Shown piece after piece: positions 8,736-16,768 of a stretch of DNA of 64,000 bases. Location of the stretch: positions 248,001-312,000 of the forward strand of contig NZ_QXED01000003.1 in assembly GCF_003583365.1 (NCBI RefSeq), written 5' to 3'. Under the pieces are notes generated by a model, which saw only the letters and a program-made list of their open reading frames with translations, was not told the origin of the DNA and made no database searches. Numbering within the stretch: the first letter of the stretch is position 1; each line of letters begins with the position of its first letter. The translations under genes and the position numbers were made by a program. The stretch is from Fibrisoma montanum (GTDB taxonomy: Bacteria > Bacteroidota > Bacteroidia > Cytophagales > Spirosomataceae).

Positions 8736-9570
8736 GTTTTTCGTCTATTTTGGCGTATTCAGATACTGGTTTTTTATCGGATTGTTGCTCAGGTTTCCGA
8801 CCGGACGGCTGCCCCTCGATGGTCGTGATTTCGCCAGTTTCCAGTAATTGCTTGAACCGGCGCAGGTCCTGTTTGATCATCTCCTCAAAAGCCGGGTTGA
8901 ACAGTTTCATGATCGCACCACCCAGTTGCCCGGCTGGTGGACGATACTTGATAACGGCGTGAACTTCCGTACCCTGACCATTGGGCGCATCCACAAACCG
9001 GACTTCCCCTGCGTTGTCAATCCGGGCATCGGCGAGGGATTTCCAGACCAATCGCTCGTTATCTACCTCCTCCAGAATCTCGGCATCCCACTCCACCGTT
9101 CCCAGTGTTTTAGCGAGGAGACCATCCGATAGCTTCGCTACCCAATGCGACCGTTTGTTGTCGAGTTGCCGCACCTCGCTCAGATGAAACATAAATTGGG
9201 GCAGGTTCTCCAATTGCCGCCAGTAGGCGTATACGGCTTCGCGGGGTTTATTAATTGTCAGGCTTTTGGTAATCTCAATCGAATCCACTACCTGATTTGG
9301 AACCGTTGGCTCGGCCGTGTTTCGCCCCAGCGCCTGGTTCATGGGGCAATACCCCGACGCCCCCCGGTAGACCATAAATCCGCCCAGAGTAGCTAGTAAG
9401 AGCCCGCTAAACGAGCCCCGTCGAAGGCCATAGGTGGCCAGCAACGCTCCGCCAGCCACCGACCCGATTCGCTCGGTATCGCCCACATTAATTCGACTTG
9501 ACCCGCTGGCGTCCGGTTCAATCGGTCCCATGCCCAGTACACGCGACACGGGCTGCTTTTTGTTTGCCAT
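8716..9570 (-). CDS. Membrane-anchored SRPBCC family protein
   Basis: 284 residues. Residues about 30-95 form a DUF2892/YgaP-like membrane module (SVAGGALLATYGLRRGSFSGLLLATLGGFMVYRG, then GYCPMNQALG). Residues about 100-240 form a START/SRPBCC-type hydrophobic-ligand domain (SLTINKPREAVYAYWRQLENLPQFM..., KYRPPAGQLGGAIMKLF). The tail is charged and low-complexity. Proteins of this kind are seen in Bacteroidota and Proteobacteria beside stress genes; the ligand is unknown. It overlaps the dehydrogenase downstream by 20 bp and lies 24 bp after the beta-propeller gene, so the three form an operon. Confidence 0.85.
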   Translation of the reverse strand: MANKKQPVSRVLGMGPIEPDASGSSRINVGDTERIGSVAGGALLATYGLRRGSFSGLLLATLGGFMVYRGASGYCPMNQALGRNTAEPTVPNQVVDSIEITKSLTINKPREAVYAYWRQLENLPQFMFHLSEVRQLDNKRSHWVAKLSDGLLAKTLGTVEWDAEILEEVDNERLVWKSLADARIDNAGEVRFVDAPNGQGTEVHAVIKYRPPAGQLGGAIMKLFNPAFEEMIKQDLRRFKQLLETGEITTIEGQPSGRKPEQQSDKKPVSEYAKIDEKHESAML

Positions 9571-9594
9571 AGTTTGAGGGAGATATAAGGTTTG

Positions 9595-10623
9595 TTAAGC
9601 AGGCAACTTCATTCGGTAAATGGCATAGGGTGTGGTTCGTTTGTTTTCGCCTTCGTTGTAATCGGGTTGCTTGTTGATCTGGGAGCAACTGATGTACAAA
9701 TAGTCATCCGTCGACATGGAATAGCTATCGGGCCAGATCAGCCTTTCATCGGTCACGACATCTTCCAGCTGGTGCGCAGACGTTAGTCGGACCAGTTTGT
9801 AGTTCTGGTAATCGCCCAGGTAGAGGTTGCCATTTTTGTCAAAAATCATCCCGTCCGTAACCACAAACCTGCCCAAATCTTCCACCGCAGCCTCCCGTTG
9901 CTCTTCCGGCAAGGCTTCGTTCCGCAAGAATTCCGTTCGGATTCGGTAGAGTTTAGTATCGGTGAGGGGTTTGTAATACAGCCACTCACCATCCGGGGTT
10001 AAGGCAATGCCATCGGATTGGAGGTGTACCGGCTTACCCTGCTTTTTAAATTCCTTCCCGTCTACGATCAGGGTAAAGGAAGGGTCGTGTTTCACCGATG
10101 GATGATGGCGCAATACCTGCCGGCTGGTTCCTGTTTCCAAATTAACCACCACGATTCCCCCTTCATTAGAATTAGTTAAATACGCTACCTGTCGCTGGGT
10201 ATCGACCCGCACATCGTTGATATAGCTCTTATTGTCTAGTACGCCCTCAAACCGGTACACGTCTTCTATGCTATCAGTGGCCAAGTTAAATTTTACAAGC
10301 TTAAAACTATTGTCATAAACTTGCTCCATGTTCGGGCAGGCCGGGTCTACCACCCACAGGTAGTTCTCCGCATCCACATACACGGCCTGCACACACACCC
10401 ATTTGTTTTTTCCGTTGTCCCCTTCCTGCCAGCTGTTCCACTCTTCGTTGGGATAAGGTTTCACCCCGTTATTGGGTAAAATTTCGACAACGCCGTACTG
10501 GTGTGGTCCGGGCCATAACGGATAACAGGTAAACAAACGACCGTCTTTTGCTATAGCCACACCGGTTAATTGGTAGGTATCGTCTGAAAACACTTCTTCA
10601 AGTTGCTTGTTGCGTATATTCAT
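9595..10623 (-). CDS. Major royal jelly/SMP-30-like beta-propeller protein
   Basis: 342 residues with no signal peptide. Blades such as VQAVYVDAENYLWVVDP, YINDVRVDTQRQVAYLTNS, SDGIALTPDGEWLYYKPL and VVTDGMIFDKNGNLYLGDY are characteristic of the MRJP/yellow branch of six-bladed propellers, related to gluconolactonase and strictosidine synthase. Bacterial members are largely uncharacterised; a lactonase or small-molecule role is inference. It is part of the passenger operon. Confidence 0.82.
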   Translation of the reverse strand: MNIRNKQLEEVFSDDTYQLTGVAIAKDGRLFTCYPLWPGPHQYGVVEILPNNGVKPYPNEEWNSWQEGDNGKNKWVCVQAVYVDAENYLWVVDPACPNMEQVYDNSFKLVKFNLATDSIEDVYRFEGVLDNKSYINDVRVDTQRQVAYLTNSNEGGIVVVNLETGTSRQVLRHHPSVKHDPSFTLIVDGKEFKKQGKPVHLQSDGIALTPDGEWLYYKPLTDTKLYRIRTEFLRNEALPEEQREAAVEDLGRFVVTDGMIFDKNGNLYLGDYQNYKLVRLTSAHQLEDVVTDERLIWPDSYSMSTDDYLYISCSQINKQPDYNEGENKRTTPYAIYRMKLPA

Positions 10624-10678
10624 GATCGGTAACTTTAAATGCGTTGCGAATAAATACGGCTCCTATCCCTGCGTGTTC

Positions 10679-11290
10679 TTACTTACTTTTTGCCTTTTTC
10701 TCACTGGCCCGTGGCAAGGCAAAATAGATATATAACAGCAAAACAGGCACAATACTGAATGGTACGCTCCACAAACAAATGAGTAAAGCAACCAGGTGCA
10801 GCGCAGGGGCAATGGCATATTCCTTTGTTAGCAGACGAATGAGTCTTCTATCGGTACCTTCTTCTAAGAGTTCGGGCTTTTTAATGGCGTACCACCAGGT
10901 ACAGTTATAAAAAAATGTCATCAACACCAATGTCGCATGATAGATCAAGGCTGCCATTCGCTCGTCTGGTTTGCCGACATGCCGTGCCAACAAGCCGGTG
11001 GTAAACGACTGAAGCGTCACAAAAATCAAAAACAAAATATTCAGGATGAGCAGGTACTGATCCGTCTGCCTTATGTATTTAAACATGTTGTGATGGTTGG
11101 ACCAGGCAATGCATATAAACAGGAAAGATGCTGCGAAGGCAGCGTATGAAGGCCATTCCCTGGCAATGGCTTGCAGCAAGCCTGTCTCCGTTTCGGGTTT
11201 CGGCAGTTCAGTGGCCAGGAGTGTTGCCGCAATAGCTAAAACAGCATCACTGAAATATTCAAGACGGTCGGTTGGCCGATGATTATACAT
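10679..11290 (-). CDS. TMEM175 (DUF1211) family membrane protein
   Basis: 203 residues. The N-terminal RLEYFSDAVLAIAATLL is the RxxxFSDAVxAI signature of bacterial TMEM175 channels. Further hydrophobic segments follow (AAFAASFLFICIAWSNHHNMF, YLLILNILFLIFVTL, IYHATLVLMTFFYNCTWW, ALHLVALLICLWSVPFSIVPVLLLYIYF). A potassium-selective or proton-linked channel is the family expectation. The tail is lysine-rich. Confidence 0.88.
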   Translation of the reverse strand: MYNHRPTDRLEYFSDAVLAIAATLLATELPKPETETGLLQAIAREWPSYAAFAASFLFICIAWSNHHNMFKYIRQTDQYLLILNILFLIFVTLQSFTTGLLARHVGKPDERMAALIYHATLVLMTFFYNCTWWYAIKKPELLEEGTDRRLIRLLTKEYAIAPALHLVALLICLWSVPFSIVPVLLLYIYFALPRASEKKAKSK

Positions 11291-11413
11291 AAGACGGGTT
11301 TAAAATCCACTTTCCTTTGGCATAAAAGGCATCAAAAATGGATCAACCCAAACGTTGTTGAGTTACTACCAACGTTCGGGTTGATACAATCCAGGCTACT
11401 CTCTTTCTATAAA

Positions 11414-11980
11414 CTACTTACGCTTGTTTTTCCTTTTCAGCAGCATGATGCCGGCCGTGATCAGCAGGGCCGTCGTCGCTGCCTGTCGGACAAAAGCAGG
11501 GCGGTTGTGCTTCCATTCAGCCCGCCATCCCCTTTCTATCCAGGGATTAGGCAGAATGCCGTGAGCTAAGTCATCGATCTTTCCCTCAATGACGTTTATC
11601 CGGTCTGCCAGGATGAGCCCCATCCAGTGCGTAGCTGTAGCTTCACTATACTTAAAGGCAAAGCGACGCACAGCCCCACTTAGGCCCGACGGCGGTGAGG
11701 AGGTGCCAAAGACCCGGGTAACACTGGGTCGCTCTATCGAATGAAGGACCTCTATGTCGAGGGGCTGCTGGGGTGCCTTTTCGTAATCCAGCCGCTCGTG
11801 GTCCGCACCGTTCCAATGCTTCATCGGATACGTGGGATCGTTATCCGGATCGGCATCCATGCCCCAGCCGGGTATGTCTTTGATGCGGTCATCTAGGTTT
11901 CGATCCGCAATCGCCCGGTCCTGGAATTCGACTATTGTGTCTTCTAATACGTTTTGCATAACCAAGGTTTTATGCCGCAT
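11414..11980 (-). CDS. Conserved-looking hypothetical membrane-anchored protein
   Basis: 188 residues (181 if the second Met is used). I do not recognise a named family. The N-terminal half is acidic, with DRNLDDRIKDIPGWGMDADP and DPTYPMKHWNGADH. The middle has FAFKYSEATATHWMGLILADRINVIEGKIDDL. The C-terminus has one membrane helix (AATTALLITAGIMLLKRKNKRK) followed by lysines and arginines, so the bulk is probably on the far side of the membrane or tail-anchored. It overlaps the upstream dehydrogenase by 11 bp, showing coupling. Confidence 0.75.
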   Translation of the reverse strand: MRHKTLVMQNVLEDTIVEFQDRAIADRNLDDRIKDIPGWGMDADPDNDPTYPMKHWNGADHERLDYEKAPQQPLDIEVLHSIERPSVTRVFGTSSPPSGLSGAVRRFAFKYSEATATHWMGLILADRINVIEGKIDDLAHGILPNPWIERGWRAEWKHNRPAFVRQAATTALLITAGIMLLKRKNKRK

Positions 11981-13130
11981 TGGCGCGTGGAGGAATTAAT
12001 AATGGTTTGACGATGTGGTCCATCTTACCGGAAAACATGCGGTAAGCATCCGACACTTCTTCCAGCGGCATCCGGTGCGTAATGATTTCTTTTGGATTGA
12101 TTCGGCCGCTCATGATGTGATCGATCAGCTTGGGCAGTAGCCGTTTCACCGAGGCCTGGTTGGCCCGTACGGTAATCCCTTTGTTCATGAGACTGCCGAT
12201 GGGAGCCAGGTTCCACGGAGGACCGTATACGCCAATGATGGAAACAATGCCGCCTTTTTTTACGGAGTTAATCGCCCAGTGCAGGGCGGTGGCATCGCCA
12301 GCCTGCAGCATCAAGGCTTTACCGGTAATGGATTGCAACGCATCGCCGGTACCATCGCAGCCCACCGCATCAATACACACGTCAGCGCCAAAGTAATCGG
12401 TGGCTTTTTTTAAGAACAACACCGGGTCTTTCATTTCACGGAAGTTGTAAGCCTCGGCAAAAGAGAACTTGCGGGCAAACTCCAGGCGGTAGTCTACATG
12501 GTCAATAACAATGACGCGTCCGGCACCAAAAAACCAGGCAAAGCGGGCCGCCATCAGCCCGATCGGGCCGGCACCAAACACCACCACGGTATCGCCTTTT
12601 TGAATGCCGCCCTGCTCGGCAGCCTGATAGCCCGTGGGCACTACGTCGGTCAGCAGAACGGCGTTTTCCAGGTCCATGCCTTTGGGGATTATAGTGGGGC
12701 TAACATCGGCATACGGTACCCGAACGTATTCGGCTTGTCCGCCATCATAGCCTCCGCCGGTGTGGGCATAGCCAAAGAAGCCGCCGACGGCGGTGGCTTC
12801 CGGATTGGACTCATGGCAGTTGCCATAGAGTTCCTGCTTGCAGTGCGGGCAGGTGCCGCAGGCAACATTAAAGGGCACCAGCACATGGTCGCCCACTTTC
12901 AGTTTTTGCACTCCTGAGCCTACCGCTTCCACTACGCCGGTAAACTCATGGCCAAAGGTCATGCCCACCCGTGTATCGGGCACTCGGCCGTGATACAGGT
13001 GCAGGTCTGAGCCGCAAATCAGGGATCGGGTAACCCGGACAATCGCATCATAAGGATGCTTGATCTCCGGTTCGGGCTTGTTACGGTCTACCCTGATTTG
13101 ACGGGGCCCGCGAAAATTCATTGCTATCAT
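11970..13130 (-). CDS. Zinc-dependent alcohol dehydrogenase, second copy
   Basis: 386 residues from the ATG at 13130 (MIAMNFRGPRQIRVDR), which aligns with the usual start of the family; an in-frame start at 13178 would add 16 residues without family character. Catalytic zinc: Cys39 (ICGSDLH) and the GHEFTG motif; structural zinc: ACGTCPHCKQELYGNC. NAD-binding GAGPIGLMA is followed by VIDHVDYR. It is a divergent paralogue of the 7569..8735 enzyme and the first gene of the passenger operon. Its substrate is unknown; a formaldehyde dehydrogenase-like or threonine dehydrogenase-like role is possible. Confidence 0.9.
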   Translation of the reverse strand: MIAMNFRGPRQIRVDRNKPEPEIKHPYDAIVRVTRSLICGSDLHLYHGRVPDTRVGMTFGHEFTGVVEAVGSGVQKLKVGDHVLVPFNVACGTCPHCKQELYGNCHESNPEATAVGGFFGYAHTGGGYDGGQAEYVRVPYADVSPTIIPKGMDLENAVLLTDVVPTGYQAAEQGGIQKGDTVVVFGAGPIGLMAARFAWFFGAGRVIVIDHVDYRLEFARKFSFAEAYNFREMKDPVLFLKKATDYFGADVCIDAVGCDGTGDALQSITGKALMLQAGDATALHWAINSVKKGGIVSIIGVYGPPWNLAPIGSLMNKGITVRANQASVKRLLPKLIDHIMSGRINPKEIITHRMPLEEVSDAYRMFSGKMDHIVKPLLIPPRANAA

Positions 13131-13178
13131 AGCTACCTGTCGATAAACATGATTAAACTGATATACTGAAGACGTCAA

Positions 13179-14355
13179 GCTGTCATGCCGCCTTGAGGCC
13201 AGCCTAAGCGCTTGCCAGAACGCCCAAACGAGTTCATTAGCGACAATGTCAGATTGAGATAGATACCTACTTGAGCCGTAGGTGAAGAAGGCGCAAAATC
13301 AACTGGTTCTTCCATGATAAGTACCCCCACTTATCGAAAGAAGCGTTTAGGTTCCCAGAAAGGAATGTCGCGTGGACCGGGCAAGCCCCTCAACACGATC
13401 TGTATCGTTTTTCCCTTCAGACTGAGCAACAACAGCCTATCGTATGCCTGGTTAACAGATCTGCAGTATCTGTTGAGAACAAGCCTATTCACCTTGTTGC
13501 CATACAGTGGAGTGGTTACCCTGCTGTAGGCCGCGCGTTGTTGTTCTGATGGCGGTATCCATCAGTATCGTCTGGTCCGTATAGGCGGCTCTTTTTGGCA
13601 ATTCACGTGTTGTGAGATTCACTCGCCCCTGTCAAGCCGCAGACTAGGCAGAGAACTATTTTTGTTTAATAATGTTTAATAAAAAGGTTAAAGGCAAACT
13701 AAAAAAGTGAGGATTCGACCGAAGCTAAAAAAATGGACCGTTTCCCAGTGCGCCTGGCTTATCAGCAGGGAGCTAGCTTTTATATCGTTAAGTTTTAGAA
13801 CCTTACCCGTTGGTTGCGGTTCACCTGAACTTCTTCATGCTGTTGCTGCAATTGGCGCTAGAGCCTATTAAGCATGAATAGAACTTTGTTGGTAAGCTGT
13901 TGAGGCTTAGGCGATTGACGCTTTTAGGCCGGATGGGTCTTAAAAGCGGTTTGCGAGTTGGCCTAGGGGAGCCGACGCTGAATGGGCAGGGGCTAGCTTG
14001 GTTAAGTAGGGAATATCTCTACATCCATCCGGCAGGAGCGGTTCGTCCAAAGGAATTGACCCCAACTGGGCAACCGAACAGAAGCAACGGATACGTAAAA
14101 CCGTTATTCGTTTGGTTGGATAACGCGAGTTGAGGCTTATTGTTTAAAAGAGAGGATTTCTTCATCTACGGTTCCTATTCGTTTCAGGCTCTCACCGCCC
14201 CGCCAGGCAGTCTAATGAAATCCCCATTTTGCGAAACGGTTGCATAGCTTTAACTGTTACGGTCAGTTAAAGCTATGCTGAGTCTCAAATAATCATCTCC
14301 TGAAACTAAACCTCATTTTCAATAACAGGTCTGAGTTTGTGAGACTGTTTTCTCC
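13179..14355. other. Right part of transposon without a convincing gene
   Basis: About 1.2 kb between the first passenger gene and the right inverted repeat. Two small plus-strand frames (13314..13529, 71 codons; 13900..14133, 77 codons) have no recognisable family or start signal. A hairpin lies at 14242-14278. The stretch may hold the passenger promoter near its left edge and otherwise decayed DNA. Confidence 0.6.
14242..14278. repeat. Perfect 15-bp inverted repeat with 7-base loop
   Basis: Arms 14242-14256 (GCATAGCTTTAACTG) and 14264-14278 are exact complements, with loop TTACGGT. It lies 78 bp inside the right transposon end, with no adjacent gene. A terminator that insulates the transposon, or a fossil of another element, is possible. 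Confidence 0.6.
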
Positions 14356-14392
14356 CAAACGACGAATTATCTCCGTTTCGGCAAAACTACCC
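14356..14392 (-). repeat. Right terminal inverted repeat of Tn3-family transposon
   Basis: Reverse complement of 475..511 with one mismatch (14360). The outer tip reads CTACCC at 14387-14392, followed by the CAATA duplication. Confidence 0.9.
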
Positions 14393-14397
14393 CAATA
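14393..14397. repeat. Target site duplication CAATA, right copy
   Basis: Same five bases as 470-474, directly outside the right inverted repeat. Confidence 0.8.
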
Positions 14398-14420
14398 CCT
14401 GGTTTAACGTATGCACAAAA

Positions 14421-14472
14421 GTCGTATACATTAGCGACTATAACTATAGTTATAGTCGCTAATGTATACGAC
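14421..14472 (-). terminator. 52-bp perfect palindrome, likely terminator of the SMP-30 gene
   Basis: Two exact 26-base arms with no spacer, beginning GTCGTATACATTAGCGACTA. On the minus strand it directly follows the stop of the gene at 14474 and is followed by TTTTGTG, as expected for an intrinsic terminator. In the transposon-free arrangement the grpB start would lie only about 40 bases past it. Confidence 0.7.
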
Positions 14473-14473
14473 C

Positions 14474-15406
14474 CTACTCAACACCCTTTACGCGCATCGG
14501 CAGGGTATACACCGACTCGGATGCGGTGATGAACAGGGTCCGCCGATCCATTCCGCCGAAGCAGAGATTGCCTACCCAGCGCGACGGTACGGGGATGGTG
14601 CCCAGTTTTTTGCCCGTGGGGTCATATACCGTTACCCCCCGCCCCGTCAGGTAGAGATTTCCCTCTGCATCGAGGGCCATGCCGTCGGACCCCTGTTCAA
14701 CAAAAAGCTGGCGGTTGGCCAGGCTGCCATCCGGATTGATCTGGTATTTATAGGTTTTATTGGCCCGGATGTCCGCTACGTACAGAAACTTCCCGTCGGG
14801 AGTACCCACGATTCCGTTCGGCTGCTGCAAGGTACTGTCAACCACCACCGGCTGTTTCGTGCCTTTGGGTAGGTAGTACACGCTCTGCTTTTTCAGATCC
14901 GGCTCCTTACGCGTCCAGTAGTTCCGCTGGTAGTACGGATCGGTGAAGAAAATCCCACCCTTCGGTTCCAGCCAGAGGTCATTCGGGCCGTTCAGCCGCT
15001 TACCCTGGTAATCGGTCAGCAGTACGGTTACTGATTTATTGGCGGGGTTAATGGACCAGAGTTCATTTTTGTCGTCGGCGCAGGCGATGATGTTGCCCTG
15101 CTTATCCATGTACAGCCCATTGGACCGGCCGGTTTTGTCCATGAACAGCGACAGAGTCCCGCTGGCGTCGTACTTCCAGATTTTGTCGTTAGGCTGATCG
15201 GTGAAGTACACATTGCCCGCCCGATCGACGGTGGGGCCTTCGGTAAAGGTAAACTGGTTGGAGACCTGGGTAAGGGTCGCCCCGGGGGCCACCACCCGGA
15301 CAGAGTCAACCCGTCCGGCTGGGGCCGGCTGCTGCGCTGCGGCCACTGACAGGAAAGATACGCAAATAGCTGCCGTGTGAAGGGCAGTTCGGTAATACGT
15401 GTGCAT
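14474..15406 (-). CDS. Secreted SMP-30/gluconolactonase-like protein
   Basis: 310 residues with an N-terminal signal peptide (HTAAICVSFLSVAAAQ). Propeller blades include FTEGPTVDRAGNVYFTDQ, SNGLYMDKQGNIIACAD, RLNGPNDLWLEPKGGIFFTDP, QQPNGIVGTPDGKFLYVAD and GSDGMALDAEGNLYLTG. EGP, the NGPNDL region and SDG match the metal-site residues of the SMP-30/lactonase family. Probable role: periplasmic hydrolysis of a sugar lactone. It is divergent from galM, which fits sugar metabolism. Confidence 0.88.
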   Translation of the reverse strand: MHTYYRTALHTAAICVSFLSVAAAQQPAPAGRVDSVRVVAPGATLTQVSNQFTFTEGPTVDRAGNVYFTDQPNDKIWKYDASGTLSLFMDKTGRSNGLYMDKQGNIIACADDKNELWSINPANKSVTVLLTDYQGKRLNGPNDLWLEPKGGIFFTDPYYQRNYWTRKEPDLKKQSVYYLPKGTKQPVVVDSTLQQPNGIVGTPDGKFLYVADIRANKTYKYQINPDGSLANRQLFVEQGSDGMALDAEGNLYLTGRGVTVYDPTGKKLGTIPVPSRWVGNLCFGGMDRRTLFITASESVYTLPMRVKGVE

Positions 15407-15558
15407 GACAAGAAAAGCTGTTTGGCAGGAAAGCTACGAAGGTTTGACAAATACTGGTTCGTTTGGTCTTTCTGACCGACGGCAAATTAGAATTTGTGCC
15501 CCCTCCCCTTTTAGTCCAGTAGCCGGTTTGGTACCGGCACCACTTCCCTTACTAGTCT

Positions 15559-16674
15559 ATGCACTACGGCAGCCTGCTTTTTCTCATCAGTTTTCTTTAC
15601 AGTACGGTTGGTATGGCCCAGCGTATCCAGCGTGAGGTATTCGGCACCTTTCCCGACGGACGGGAAGCCCACCTGTTTACCCTTCGGAATGCCGCGGGCA
15701 TGGAGGTGAAGCTTACAAACTATGGCGGCTATATCGTTGCCTGCACGGCCCCCGACCGTAGCGGCCAATTCGACAATGTCGTGCTGGGGCTGCCGACCTT
15801 TGCCGATTACCTGAAAGGAACGCCCTCGCTGGGTCCGATCATCGGTCGGTTCGGTAACCGCATCGCCAATGCCCGGTTCACCCTCGACGGCCAGGCATAT
15901 ACCCTGGCCACCAACAACGGCAAGAATCACATCCACGGCGGTCCGAAAGGCTTTGACAAGAAATTGTGGGACGCCACTCCCGTCGACGGGGCGGAACCGG
16001 CGCTGCGACTTCAGTACACCTCACCCGATGGCGAGGAAGGCTATCCCGGTACGCTGGCCGTAACGGTTACGTACACGCTGCAGAAAGACAACGCCCTTCG
16101 CATCGACTACCAGGCGACGACGGACAAACCGACCGTACTGAACCTGACCAACCACGCGTACTTCAACCTGAGCGGCATGAAGCAGGACGTACTGAACCAC
16201 GAGCTGATGATTGCGGCCGACCGGTTTCTGCCGACCGATCCGGGACAAATCCCAACCGGGGAACTGCGGTCGGTCGCTGGTACGCCGTTTGACTTCCGCA
16301 AACCCACGGCCATTGGCGCGCGCATCAACGATACCTCGGAGGAGCAGATTCGGCTGGGCCACGGCTATGACCACTGCTGGGTCTTTGCCGACCCGTCGAC
16401 GAAGCTAAAGCTCGGCGCTACCGTCTACGAACCCACCACCGGTCGGCGGATGGAGATGTTTACGACGGAACCGGCCGTGCAGCTCTATACGGCTAACCAC
16501 CTCAACGGGAAGCTGCAGGGCAAAGAAGGGGTGCCTTACGTCCGGCGGTTCGGGCTATGTCTGGAAACCCAGCATTTTCCGGATTCGCCCAACCAGCCCA
16601 GCTTCCCCTCGACAGTTCTGCGGCCGGGTCAAACGTACCGCTCCACAACGTTGTACAGGTTTTCGGCGAAGTAG
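15559..16674 (+). CDS. galM: Aldose 1-epimerase (mutarotase), exported
   Basis: 371 residues with a signal peptide (MHYGSLLFLISFLYSTVGMAQ). Family motifs: GRFGNRIANARF, KNHIHGGPKGFDKKLW (first catalytic His), VLNLTNHAYFNLSG (second His), and FGLCLETQHFPDSPN (catalytic Glu). It interconverts sugar anomers, here in the periplasm as is usual in Bacteroidota. Divergently transcribed from the lactonase-like gene; ends at a strong bidirectional terminator. Confidence 0.95.
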   Translation: MHYGSLLFLISFLYSTVGMAQRIQREVFGTFPDGREAHLFTLRNAAGMEVKLTNYGGYIVACTAPDRSGQFDNVVLGLPTFADYLKGTPSLGPIIGRFGNRIANARFTLDGQAYTLATNNGKNHIHGGPKGFDKKLWDATPVDGAEPALRLQYTSPDGEEGYPGTLAVTVTYTLQKDNALRIDYQATTDKPTVLNLTNHAYFNLSGMKQDVLNHELMIAADRFLPTDPGQIPTGELRSVAGTPFDFRKPTAIGARINDTSEEQIRLGHGYDHCWVFADPSTKLKLGATVYEPTTGRRMEMFTTEPAVQLYTANHLNGKLQGKEGVPYVRRFGLCLETQHFPDSPNQPSFPSTVLRPGQTYRSTTLYRFSAK

Positions 16675-16700
16675 CGTCCAGCGAGTCGTCGCCCTTTACA

Positions 16701-16739
16701 AAAACGCCCCGCCAAGTTCCTACACTGGCGGGGCGTTTT
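16701..16739. terminator. Bidirectional intrinsic terminator
   Basis: Stem of 14 bp (AAAACGCCCCGCCA and its complement) with a 12-base loop, flanked by an A-run on the left and a T-run on the right. It sits between the convergent galM and TPR genes. Confidence 0.85.
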
Positions 16740-16768
16740 TGGTCTTACGTCACGTATCCGGCATGCAC

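Larger units (their letters stand above)
475..14392. mobile_element. Tn3-family transposon, about 13.9 kb, with eight passenger genes
   Basis: Bounded by 37-bp inverted repeats and a 5-bp direct repeat CAATA. Layout from the left: tnpA (minus, broken), an intergenic region that should contain the res site, tnpR (plus), then eight minus-strand passengers up to 13130 and about 1.2 kb without a convincing gene. The matching target duplication indicates that the whole unit transposed as one piece. Because tnpA carries a frameshift plus apparent internal deletion, the element should now move only if a related transposase acts in trans; the intact resolvase could still resolve cointegrates. No classic antibiotic or metal resistance gene is seen; the cargo is redox and stress-like. 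Confidence 0.9.
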
